Assembly (NCBI GenBank): GCA_002506875.1
Contig: DAYJ01000005.1
Coordinates: 1-20,000 of the forward strand
Source: Euryarchaeota archaeon UBA40
GTDB lineage: Archaea > Thermoplasmatota > Poseidoniia > Poseidoniales > Thalassarchaeaceae
DNA length: 20,000 bases
Reading direction: 5' to 3'
A model generated the notes under the pieces. That model saw only the letters and a program-made list of their open reading frames with translations. It had not been told where the DNA came from and did not search any database. Shown here piece after piece: positions 13,335-20,000 of this stretch. The translations under genes and the position numbers were made by a program. The stretch's first letter is position 1. Each line of letters begins with the position of its first letter.

Positions 13335-15131
13335 TCAGCGCCGTGAATCAGCGAATGTGCGCCAAATGGAATTTCCTTTACCCTTGATCATTACAGGATG
13401 TAGCGGATCTTTACCTGTTTTTACGCCCACTTCGATTAAGCCGCCATGCCGGGCAAGAGTCACTAAAATCTCTGAATCTATCTTTCCACGAAGTGCGGAC
13501 TTCAGATCAGAAGAGGTACGAGTGCGGCGCCCATCAACAGCGACAATCTCGTCGCCGGGCTGTAGAATCTCTCTAACCGGGCTACCTGCAAGAAAGGATC
13601 GTACCCTCAGCGGTGACTCATTCAGATGGATTCCGAGCCACCCAACTGAATCCTTGTCTTCCAAAGGTTCCAAGCGACGACCCATTCCCTTAGCCCAGAG
13701 GCCCATGTCAGGAGCTCCTAACCCGTGAACTAGGCGGCGCACCGCTCCATTCAACCGGCCACCAGTCAGACGATTCATAGAAGCAATAATGTCAACTTCA
13801 TTAATTCCTCGAGGATCAATGCCGCCCTTACCTGAATCTCCTTCAATGTGCAAACCATGTCTATTCCAAAGATCAACCATTACATCATCGAGTCCGACTG
13901 TTCCTTTGGTTCGGCGGCGTAACTCGAGATCGAGAATCATCCCTGCGATCTCGCCTTGTAAGTAATACGAAATCGTGGTCTCTGCTGAATGAGGATGGGG
14001 CCGATAGAGGTGATACCAGGTCTCATGACTTGCGTCTGCAAGACACTGATGATCCCAGCCCGACATACTGTGGTGTCGTGTGAGTTTCCGCTTCAGGTCA
14101 GCCGCCCAATCCTCATCAGACCATACCCCACTTCGCAAACACATCATGTCACCTAACCAACTCGTGACGCCCTCGAACCACCATAGGAGATCAGTATGCA
14201 TCTCGATGGAGAGGTCATAATCCTCGAAGGTCTTCGGTCGCAATCGCTTGACATTCCAAGCATGAACATACTCATGTGAAAGTAAAGAGATGAGGTCCCG
14301 CCAACCTTCTTTGTCACCCTCATCCATCGATGTGCGCGGCATCTGACTCGATTGACTACCCGTATGTTCCAAGCCACCTCGTGCCTTCTCAGTGAGATGG
14401 AGAATCACAACATAATTGTCCCATGGAGGTTCACCGAACAGAGCATGGAACTCTGCAAACAAATCTTGCATCGACTTAACCAGATGATTCACACGGCTTT
14501 CGGCAAGTGGTAGGCCGCCTGCATCCCATAGCTTCAGACGGAATCGGCGACCTCCTGCATTGAATGGGACCTCTGGTGTAGCATTCGCTTCCATTACTCC
14601 ATCGTAGAGGGCGTCTCGTGAAGCCGCACTGAAAATGGAACGGGTACCAGTCGAGCAGGCCTCGGTTCCTTCAGTTGCAAGTTGAGTCGACACTGTCCAA
14701 TCCTCTGGATGATCAATCTGTATGATGTACGGACCCTCAGGGGCACTGGAACCGCGAATCACTCGAGGGAATGTTGCACTCGGAACCATGTGGAAATGAG
14801 ACGGGTCAATGTGGTTGGTACGCACCGTTAGGTCATGACCAAAAGCAAGCCAGTTTGCATGGACTGACGACGCACCAGCTGGTATGGTGACATGTACCTC
14901 ATTGGATCCATGACGCTTTGAGATGCAATCTACTGATTCTCCATCGACAATAGCCCAAGATCGGAAATCATGGGCGAATCGTCCGTATTCGCGAATCAAA
15001 TAGGAACCAGGGGACCAACGAGGGAAAGCAAGAACGAGGCGCCGGCCCAGTGGAGATGAGATATCGATGCCGCCAGCATAACGTTGGGAATGCCTAGGAG
15101 CGACATCGAGCCTATGGATGATGGAACTCAT
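13335..15131 (-). CDS. M61-family metallo-aminopeptidase with C-terminal PDZ domain
   Basis: 598 residues. An N-terminal beta domain (about 1-180, with FPRWSPGSYLIREYGRFAHD typical of the family) is followed by the catalytic domain. GGLEHTGSQ (252-260) precedes the zinc site HEYVHAWNVKRLRP (286-299): His286 and His290 bind zinc, Glu287 is catalytic and Glu320 in WWFEGVTSW is the third ligand. A PDZ domain follows (about 490-570: LGIHLNESPLRVRSFLAGSP, LQPGDEIVAVDG). The architecture matches glycyl aminopeptidases of family M61. There is no signal peptide, so it is probably cytosolic, trimming peptides. The ATG overlaps the TGA of the HEAT-repeat gene (ATGA) behind a strong GAGGTGAT ribosome site, so the two are translationally coupled. 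Its stop abuts that of the SerK-like gene. Confidence 0.93.
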   Translation of the reverse strand: MSSIIHRLDVAPRHSQRYAGGIDISSPLGRRLVLAFPRWSPGSYLIREYGRFAHDFRSWAIVDGESVDCISKRHGSNEVHVTIPAGASSVHANWLAFGHDLTVRTNHIDPSHFHMVPSATFPRVIRGSSAPEGPYIIQIDHPEDWTVSTQLATEGTEACSTGTRSIFSAASRDALYDGVMEANATPEVPFNAGGRRFRLKLWDAGGLPLAESRVNHLVKSMQDLFAEFHALFGEPPWDNYVVILHLTEKARGGLEHTGSQSSQMPRTSMDEGDKEGWRDLISLLSHEYVHAWNVKRLRPKTFEDYDLSIEMHTDLLWWFEGVTSWLGDMMCLRSGVWSDEDWAADLKRKLTRHHSMSGWDHQCLADASHETWYHLYRPHPHSAETTISYYLQGEIAGMILDLELRRRTKGTVGLDDVMVDLWNRHGLHIEGDSGKGGIDPRGINEVDIIASMNRLTGGRLNGAVRRLVHGLGAPDMGLWAKGMGRRLEPLEDKDSVGWLGIHLNESPLRVRSFLAGSPVREILQPGDEIVAVDGRRTRTSSDLKSALRGKIDSEILVTLARHGGLIEVGVKTGKDPLHPVMIKGKGNSIWRTFADSRR

Positions 15132-16141
15132 TCAGAATCACCTCGACGGAGTGCATTGTCCTCAAGCACACTCTTCGCCAATACGGCCATCGGCTCATCA
15201 TCCCTCCGACTAGCCATCACCTCGAGTGCTTTCGCAGTCAAAGGACCGAAAGAACGGCCAATGAGATCCTCAAGGATTCTCATCGAGCGGATATCCCCCT
15301 CACCAGGGGACAGAATTCGAGCACGAATTGGATCCACGTCATTCTCAGGTGCTCTCCGAATTAACCGTGGGACAAATGATTCGCTATCCAATGAAAACAC
15401 AATATCATCCAACGGAGGGGAGGCCCAGCGTATCCCTCCCCGAAGAGATTCAAACGCAGCCTCGATTGAATCAGGACCTAACTCAGCAAGGAGATGTATC
15501 AGTTCCTCATCTGTCGGCTCCCTCGATTCGCAAATCCTCTGAAAAGCCGCTGCTCTGACTGTCGCAGTACCATTCTGAAGACATTCAATCAATCCGGGAT
15601 GTTCCTTCGAAAGGAAACGGATGGATTCAATGATGACAGTAGGTGATGAATCCTGTAATCCATGTTCAACAATTTCATCTATAGAACGACGTCCTGCGAC
15701 ATTTATTGCTGAACGACGAATCATTACTAATCGAGATTCTAAAGCCTCAGCCGCAAGGCCTAGGAACTTCTCGCCAGAAAAACGATGTAGGCTACGAATC
15801 CATGCGCGCTTTCGGACCTCCACATCCTTGTCCTTACGCAAAGTATCGAGAACTTCAGATGAATCAACGTGGCGATCCTCGATATCAATTGCAAGGCGAC
15901 GGAGGCGAGGTGAAGAATGGGATGAGAGTCGCTGGAGAAGTGTCGTATCCTCTCCATCATGCCACCTCCTAATCGCTTCCACGCACTGATCTACAAACCA
16001 CTCGTCATCATGATCAAGGAATGGAATAAACGCAGGCAAGGCCGATGGATCATTGAGTTCGAAAAGATGTCTAATGCCTCTCCTCTGTTGACGGATGTCC
16101 TTGTGGGACAACCGCTCCATCTCCAACCTGACGGATGCCAT
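15128..16141 (-). CDS. HEAT-repeat protein
   Basis: 337 residues from the ATG at 16141, chosen because GAGGAGAGG lies just upstream. The in-frame GTG at 16195 overlaps the previous stop (GTGA) and is a real alternative. The sequence is a chain of paired helices of about 30-35 residues: DIRQQRRGIRHLFELNDPSALPAFIPFL, DEWFVDQCVEAIRRWHD, SPRLRRLAIDI, DVEVRKRAWIRSL, LVMIRRSAINVAGRRS, SPTVIIESIRFLSKEH and TATVRAAAFQRI. Most carry the Val/Ile-Arg-x-x-Ala pattern of HEAT repeats. Such solenoids bind other proteins; there is no catalytic motif. Lying between the Smr-membrane gene and the M61 peptidase with overlaps or near-overlaps on both sides, it may be an adaptor for one of them (inference). Confidence 0.87.
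   Translation of the reverse strand: MASVRLEMERLSHKDIRQQRRGIRHLFELNDPSALPAFIPFLDHDDEWFVDQCVEAIRRWHDGEDTTLLQRLSSHSSPRLRRLAIDIEDRHVDSSEVLDTLRKDKDVEVRKRAWIRSLHRFSGEKFLGLAAEALESRLVMIRRSAINVAGRRSIDEIVEHGLQDSSPTVIIESIRFLSKEHPGLIECLQNGTATVRAAAFQRICESREPTDEELIHLLAELGPDSIEAAFESLRGGIRWASPPLDDIVFSLDSESFVPRLIRRAPENDVDPIRARILSPGEGDIRSMRILEDLIGRSFGPLTAKALEVMASRRDDEPMAVLAKSVLEDNALRRGDSE
15137..15144 (-). promoter_or_regulatory. Strong Shine-Dalgarno site for the M61 peptidase
   Basis: GAGGTGAT, 5 bases before the ATG at 15131 and inside the last codons of the HEAT-repeat gene. It is identical to the site before the methyltransferase at 2660-2667 and fits the archaeal 16S tail. Confidence 0.75.
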
Positions 16142-16143
16142 GC

Positions 16144-16152
16144 CCTCTCCTC
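16144..16152 (-). promoter_or_regulatory. Ribosome binding site deciding the HEAT-repeat start
   Basis: GAGGAGAGG, with GGAG 5 bases before the ATG at 16141. It favours this start over the GTG at 16195, though the latter overlaps the upstream TGA and could also be used. Confidence 0.6.
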
Positions 16153-16191
16153 GAGCCCGCCCCACATGAATGATGTGCGTCGAGAAACATG

Positions 16192-16968
16192 TCACCCAGT
16201 TCGGTCACGATGGGAAGCCATCATCGCAGTTACCATCAATCCGATTGCAAAACCGAAGAGGAAACCATTCTGGCCTGCACCCGGCGCAGAACCTGCGAGA
16301 TCGCGGAATGCAAGAGCCAAGGAACCAGTAATTGGCACGACACCAACGAGGAAGCGACGAAGCCAGACCGCCTTAGACGGTTTTCGACCCATTGGACGAA
16401 GCAGGATGTGACTCCTCTTTTCGATGAACTGCCACCCGTGTGAAGATGCTGAACGTCGCAATTTAGAGATTACATGCTCTGCGACCGTTAGATCAACACC
16501 CCCCGCTGCTGAACCTCTCCCAGTTCCCGTCACGATTCGGATGCGACCGAGGCTGTTTCGATTCTTCAGAAGAACTGCCACAATGGCATCTGCTCCACGA
16601 ATATCCATATCATGTAAATCGATGGTCGGTGTGCCAGACGAATCCATAATCCTCCTAGACACGGACCATTTCAGATCATTCTCGACTGCCATCATCTCAA
16701 TCGAATGAAACATCGAACGAATCGTCTCAATCCGAATGCTACGGTCCACAGGTTTTGCCTTCTCAAAGCCAAGGAGTTTTGATACTGACCCATAGGTGAA
16801 AATTACCACCGCTACGGATGTACCAACGATTGCCCCGACTCTACCCGCTGCTTCAAGATCAACATCGTCGACACCTGTAGCGAAAATCGTGAGGAAAGAA
16901 CCCATTGTAGCAAAGATGCAACCAATGAAAAGCGAGAGGCTGAACATCTCTCGGATGGTTAGACTCAT
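16192..16968 (-). CDS. Membrane protein with a central Smr-like domain
   Basis: 258 residues from the ATG at 16968; GAGGGG lies 5 bases upstream. Two N-terminal transmembrane helices (about 9-30 and 42-66) and two C-terminal ones (about 204-222 and 234-252) flank a soluble middle. There TIDLHDMDIRGADAIVAVLL (115-134), then RIRIVTGTGRGSAAGG with DLTVAEHVISKL (143-170), follows the Smr (MutS2 C-terminal) pattern: DLHGM, a helix, then hxIxHGxGxGxLxxxV. The usual HGxG is TGTG here, while Asp-Leu-His (117-119) is kept. Smr domains nick or bind DNA or RNA; in this protein the domain would sit on the membrane face. The stop overlaps a possible start of the HEAT-repeat gene (GTGA), so it heads a three-gene operon. 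Confidence 0.8.
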   Translation of the reverse strand: MSLTIREMFSLSLFIGCIFATMGSFLTIFATGVDDVDLEAAGRVGAIVGTSVAVVIFTYGSVSKLLGFEKAKPVDRSIRIETIRSMFHSIEMMAVENDLKWSVSRRIMDSSGTPTIDLHDMDIRGADAIVAVLLKNRNSLGRIRIVTGTGRGSAAGGVDLTVAEHVISKLRRSASSHGWQFIEKRSHILLRPMGRKPSKAVWLRRFLVGVVPITGSLALAFRDLAGSAPGAGQNGFLFGFAIGLMVTAMMASHRDRTG

Positions 16969-16973
16969 CTCCG

Positions 16974-16979
16974 CCCCTC
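16974..16979 (-). promoter_or_regulatory. Ribosome binding site for the Smr membrane protein
   Basis: GAGGGG, 5 bases before the ATG at 16968; this fixes the start over the in-frame TTG 15 bases upstream. Confidence 0.5.
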
Positions 16980-17001
16980 GCAATCGATTCGATGAATGCG
17001 A

Positions 17002-17010
17002 TTTTACCTA
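17002..17010 (+). promoter_or_regulatory. Possible TATA element for the DUF2085 gene
   Basis: TTTTACCTA is centred about 29 bases before the ATG at 17035, the distance expected between an archaeal TATA box and the start of a leaderless message. No purine-rich BRE or ribosome site is evident, so this is a weak call. Confidence 0.25.
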
Positions 17011-17034
17011 TTCGGAAAGCAAGCCTCCCGAAGA

Positions 17035-17820
17035 ATGATATCTACTCAGATAGTAACTGCGCCGATGGAGATAAACGGCCGTCCAGATAGGCGTCGAGAA
17101 CGACGAACGGCTACTTGGATTGCAGGGGTATTCGGAGGCTACCTCTTCCTATGTTTCCTTGCACCGGCCATGCTTCCGACAGGTTCTGTCCCTGAACTTT
17201 CAGGAAGAGCGAATTCAATTGACTACTTCAGCCACAATAGTTGGGGTAACCATAACTGGTCTGAAGATTCAGAATTAGGACACAACCAAAGCGCACATGG
17301 TGGCACTTTCGCATGGGGTGAGATGAATCCATTGTGGGCGTTCACCTATGGGTTCGGCGATATTAACTGTCATCAAAAATACTCCAGATCTTGGGTAATC
17401 AACGAAAACCAAATGCCTGTCTGTGTAAGAGATATTGGCATTTTCGCAGGAGCTGCTCTGGGTGCTGCACTCTTTGGAAGATTTGGCCTAAACAGGTGGA
17501 CAATCAGAGACACACTACTCTCCATCTTCCCTGACAACGCCCTCACTGGCATCTATCAGAACAACCGTAGAATGCACGCATTCCTAGGAATAGGGCTACT
17601 CTGCGCCGTCCCAATGGGGATCGACGGATTCACACAATTACTGACAGATTATGAATCCATAAACCCGATTCGTCTGATTACCGGCCTTGGTTTCGGCATG
17701 GGTCTTGGCCTATTCTTCACCTCCAGCCTCTCCGCGCGCCCTCAAGATTTTGAAAACGGAGCCGGACAAGTCATGCTTCCTGGAGGAGCACGCTTCCTAC
17801 CCCCCTCGGAAGAAGAATGA
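17035..17820 (+). CDS. DUF2085 membrane protein
   Basis: 261 residues from the ATG at 17035; ATGs at 16996 and 17065 are alternatives, and no ribosome site separates them. A basic N-terminus (RPDRRRERR) precedes a transmembrane helix (about 29-50), then a polar loop rich in Asn, His and Ser. The family core follows: INCHQKYSRSWVINENQMPVCVRDIGIFAG has the CHQ...RS...PVCxR...GI pattern of DUF2085. Further helices and PMGIDGFTQLLTDYESINPIRLITGLGFG match the second family motif. Function is unknown; the conserved Cys/His pairs could bind a metal. The loop with several His residues before CHQ is extra compared with short family members. It converges on the AI-2E gene with no spacer; both proteins end in Glu-Glu-Glu. 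Confidence 0.85.
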   Translation: MISTQIVTAPMEINGRPDRRRERRTATWIAGVFGGYLFLCFLAPAMLPTGSVPELSGRANSIDYFSHNSWGNHNWSEDSELGHNQSAHGGTFAWGEMNPLWAFTYGFGDINCHQKYSRSWVINENQMPVCVRDIGIFAGAALGAALFGRFGLNRWTIRDTLLSIFPDNALTGIYQNNRRMHAFLGIGLLCAVPMGIDGFTQLLTDYESINPIRLITGLGFGMGLGLFFTSSLSARPQDFENGAGQVMLPGGARFLPPSEEE

Positions 17821-17832
17821 TCATTCTTCTTC
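17809..17832. repeat. Perfect 24-base palindrome spanning two convergent stop codons
   Basis: The two arms of 12 bases are GAAGAAGAATGA and its exact reverse complement, meeting between 17820 and 17821. The DUF2085 reading frame ends in Glu codons then TGA on the plus strand, and the AI-2E frame ends identically on the minus strand, so the palindrome is coding on both sides. It could act as a bidirectional hairpin at the transcript ends, though no T-run follows. Confidence 0.8.
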
Positions 17833-19206
17833 AAGCGAAGAAAGCATCGATTCGAGCATCTCTCGAGCCATTGGAGAGAGGGCGCCTGAGTTTAGAACAC
17901 TTGAGGCATCCTTGTGCATACTAACTGCTCGGCTGTGCTTGAGGATGAACTCGCGCTCAATAGGAGACATTGAATCGCGCTCAAGTGCACTAATCATTGC
18001 CGCACGTCCTGCTGCTCGATTCATTTGACCCTCATCGATATCCAAATTCCGCTGAAGTTCTAGAATACGAGTGAATTCCCAGTCATCTAGACGGCCATCA
18101 CGAAGCGCATCGTTCCATACTTTCTGTAAATCAGGACTGCGTTCGGACATCAGTACCGCAAGGGGGCGAGTCTGGTCCACAGTATCAAGAACAATTTTGA
18201 TGATCACAGTGAAGGGCACCGAGATAACCATCCCAACAATACCCCAAAGCCAGTATGAGAAGGCAACAACAAGAAGGAGAAGTACCGGGCTGAGATCCAG
18301 AGCCTCGCCAGACCATTTTGTCTCTACGAAGCCACCCCAGAACTGCTGATTGGCGACTAGAAGTCCAACGAATCCAAGGAGTATCATAGGCTGATCATTG
18401 AGCATCAATACTCCAAGAATCATGGGTGGTACAGATGCGATTAGTGAACCAATGTAAGGCACATAGTTCAGGATAATTGCAAGGATCGCCCAAACAAACC
18501 AGAGATCAATCCCGAACAAAAGGCAGAGGATTCCTGCACATACTCCTGTGCCGATGCTGACACCGGTCTTGACAACAATGTAGGCGTTAATGCCATCACG
18601 TGCGCGTTCTGCGATATTTTGGAAACGCCCAAGTGAATCCCCTGGGAAAGCGGCCTCAATCCTACCTGGAAGTAAATTTGCTTCAAAGATGATGAATAGC
18701 AAGAAGAAGAGTACAGTAAGGGAATTGAACACCATGCCTGAAAGTGAAGCGATTTGGCTGGCTGAACCTATCTCTACCCCCATATCAGCAAGTATCTTGG
18801 ATGGTGACTGAGAAGTATCCATATTCTCGACATAATCGCCAACAAGAGGCCAGTTTTCAGCTGTCACCAAGAGGTTTGCATATGCCAACTCCAAATCGTT
18901 AATCTTGGCCTGATCTGACAGGAAAGCATCCACCTGAAGCCAAGCAAAAAGGCCAATCAAGGACAAGGCTAGAATCAGTAGAAGAAGCATTGTCCCATTC
19001 GCTTGAAGCGTACTGAAACCATGATTACTGAGCCAATCCGCACCCGGCTTGAGAACGAAATAGAGGCCGAAGGCGAGGAAAAGTGGCTTAAGAACGCCTT
19101 CAAGAAGTTGAGCAGAGAGGATGACAAGAGCGGCAATCACCAGCCCATGGTACACTACCTGCAACCTTCTTTCAAAGGTGACTGTGGACCAATCCCTATT
19201 CGACAC
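17821..19206 (-). CDS. AI-2E family transporter (UPF0118/PerM-like) with C-terminal cytoplasmic extension
   Basis: 461 residues from a GTG start. The membrane part (about 15-345) has the family layout: two N-terminal helix pairs (15-52, 70-92), a soluble loop (95-150), a helix at 157-178, and the conserved core ILNYVPYIGSLIASVPP (245-261), GFVETKWSGEALDLSPVLLLLVV (292-314) and GMVISVPFTVIIKIVLD (325-341). Members export small molecules or act as Na+/H+ antiporters; the substrate is unknown. Bacterial members are usually 340-380 residues; here about 115 extra helical residues follow, containing two similar segments (MSPIEREFIL and LSPMAREMLE). The gene follows Dph2 by 46 bases on the same strand. 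A possible AAGG ribosome site lies just before the GTG. Confidence 0.9.
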   Translation of the reverse strand: MSNRDWSTVTFERRLQVVYHGLVIAALVILSAQLLEGVLKPLFLAFGLYFVLKPGADWLSNHGFSTLQANGTMLLLLILALSLIGLFAWLQVDAFLSDQAKINDLELAYANLLVTAENWPLVGDYVENMDTSQSPSKILADMGVEIGSASQIASLSGMVFNSLTVLFFLLFIIFEANLLPGRIEAAFPGDSLGRFQNIAERARDGINAYIVVKTGVSIGTGVCAGILCLLFGIDLWFVWAILAIILNYVPYIGSLIASVPPMILGVLMLNDQPMILLGFVGLLVANQQFWGGFVETKWSGEALDLSPVLLLLVVAFSYWLWGIVGMVISVPFTVIIKIVLDTVDQTRPLAVLMSERSPDLQKVWNDALRDGRLDDWEFTRILELQRNLDIDEGQMNRAAGRAAMISALERDSMSPIEREFILKHSRAVSMHKDASSVLNSGALSPMAREMLESMLSSLEEE

Positions 19207-19252
19207 AACCTTCGGTATACTCTAAACGATATGACAATACCGATTTAGAAAG

Positions 19253-20000
19253 TCAATGGATTTCATCGAATTGATATCCATCTTCCCATTTCTTTTCGCC
19301 CAAAACTACCTCTAATTCGTAGGGGGTAATCATCGGCTTAGCGTATTTAACCGCATCATCAATGGCAATCCTTGGACAGGCAGTATTGACAAATACATCA
19401 ACGGGATAGAAATCTATCAACTCAGGACCAACATGTTCCATTGCCATCAAATAGGCATTTTTACCGTGCTTTTTCAGCTTATTTTTCATTCGCATGGCTA
19501 AATTACGACGCATCTGTCCCGGTTTAGCCCCAATTAGAATCCCGAACCTTTGTTTGTCCATAGATGACATAATTAGAGCCGAACGTTGCCTCAAGATTCG
19601 CTCAATACGCTCTCTACCCATTTCTGAAGCTTCATCAGTATATGGGTCAAGCATTGCAAGTGGTTTACCAGTATGCATGACTAATCCGATTGGATGAAAA
19701 TCACCACTTCCCAAGAAAAGATAGTGGCCGACTGTTGGATCGTCGCCCGAATAGTTACACCCTAACACTTGGCCAGGAAATGACAACCGAGCACCACCTA
19801 CTGGAATCGTGACATCAAATCCTGCTTCTTCGAGGTACTTCTTGTAAGTAGGTAGAAGGTGCAGATGTTGGATACTACCCACTAAACCGAGTTTAGAATC
19901 TGTCAGAGGGGATACTCGTCCAACCATGTCTTCGAATTTTAGCACTGCTTCAACCTCTGAAGAAGGCGGTTCTGTGGCATTATTGACTCGCTGAATTGCA
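19253..20000 (-). CDS. dph2: Dph2, diphthamide biosynthesis enzyme (5' partial)
   Basis: About 248 residues of the carboxyl two-thirds; the frame stays open to the right edge, so the start is outside. Archaeal Dph2 transfers the 3-amino-3-carboxypropyl group from SAM to a histidine of elongation factor 2, using an unusual radical 4Fe-4S chemistry. Two of the three cluster cysteines are visible: VLGCNYSG (codon 19757-19759) and FVNTACPRIAIDD (codon 19376-19378); the first lies in the missing part. The segment YLFLGSGDFHPIGL and the end MITPYELEVVLG are typical of archaeal Dph2. It ends 46 bases before the AI-2E gene. It is a firm archaeal or eukaryotic marker, since bacteria generally do not make diphthamide. 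Confidence 0.95.
   Translation of the reverse strand, partial: AIQRVNNATEPPSSEVEAVLKFEDMVGRVSPLTDSKLGLVGSIQHLHLLPTYKKYLEEAGFDVTIPVGGARLSFPGQVLGCNYSGDDPTVGHYLFLGSGDFHPIGLVMHTGKPLAMLDPYTDEASEMGRERIERILRQRSALIMSSMDKQRFGILIGAKPGQMRRNLAMRMKNKLKKHGKNAYLMAMEHVGPELIDFYPVDVFVNTACPRIAIDDAVKYAKPMITPYELEVVLGEKKWEDGYQFDEIH

Noticed and set aside
19209..19227. TATA-like sequence upstream of the AI-2E gene on the minus strand
   Set aside because: The TTTAGAGTATAC element is only about 10-20 bases from the GTG start, too close for a normal archaeal promoter unless the start is further downstream.
1..20000. tRNA or rRNA genes, CRISPR arrays, insertion sequences and integrase genes
   Set aside because: I looked on both strands for cloverleaf arms, regularly spaced repeats and transposase or integrase motifs and saw none; small structured RNAs cannot be excluded by eye.

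Overview
The window most resembles a planktonic marine euryarchaeon of the Marine Group II / Poseidoniales type. This is inferred from gene content, not from a marker alignment. Archaeal hallmarks are an archaeal-type tyrosyl-tRNA synthetase (5769-6905), the carboxyl part of the diphthamide enzyme Dph2 (19253 to the right edge), and Shine-Dalgarno sites that match the archaeal 16S tail (GAGGTGAT at two genes). Several genes have a bacterial or eukaryotic flavour: a class II CCA-adding enzyme, a MvaS-type HMG-CoA synthase, two acyl-CoA dehydrogenases, a MOSC protein and an AI-2E family permease. The region is compact. There is no gap over about 125 bases, no tRNA or rRNA gene, no mobile element and no CRISPR array.

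Layout: 1-286 is the end of an acidic protein running in from the left. 293-5148 is a leftward block, transcribed from a secreted or membrane-anchored seven-repeat propeller protein through glutaryl-CoA dehydrogenase, a SAM methyltransferase, a subtilisin-like lipoprotein and a MOSC protein. 5243-8821 runs rightward: an unrecognised 171-residue protein, TyrRS, HMG-CoA synthase (first committed step of the mevalonate route to archaeal lipids) and a small DUF2892-like membrane protein. 8835-10927 is a leftward pair, acyl-CoA dehydrogenase followed by a DUF2071-like protein, overlapping by one base.

11048-13334 holds three single genes in alternating orientation: a GcvH-like protein lacking the lipoyl-lysine, the class II tRNA nucleotidyltransferase, and a very short ParB/Srx-fold protein resembling archaeal free-serine kinase SerK. 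13335-16968 is a tight leftward operon: a membrane protein with a central Smr domain, a HEAT-repeat protein and an M61 aminopeptidase with a PDZ domain. 17035-17820 is a DUF2085 membrane protein. 17821-20000 is leftward: Dph2, then an AI-2E permease with an extra cytoplasmic tail.

The points most worth a second look are the lipoyl-less GcvH homologue, the minimal SerK-like protein, the membrane-embedded Smr domain with its coupled HEAT/M61 partners, the class II CCA enzyme in an archaeal setting, and three convergent gene pairs whose stop codons abut with no spacer, one of them as a perfect 24-base palindrome. I found no convincing new multi-gene defence or mobile system.
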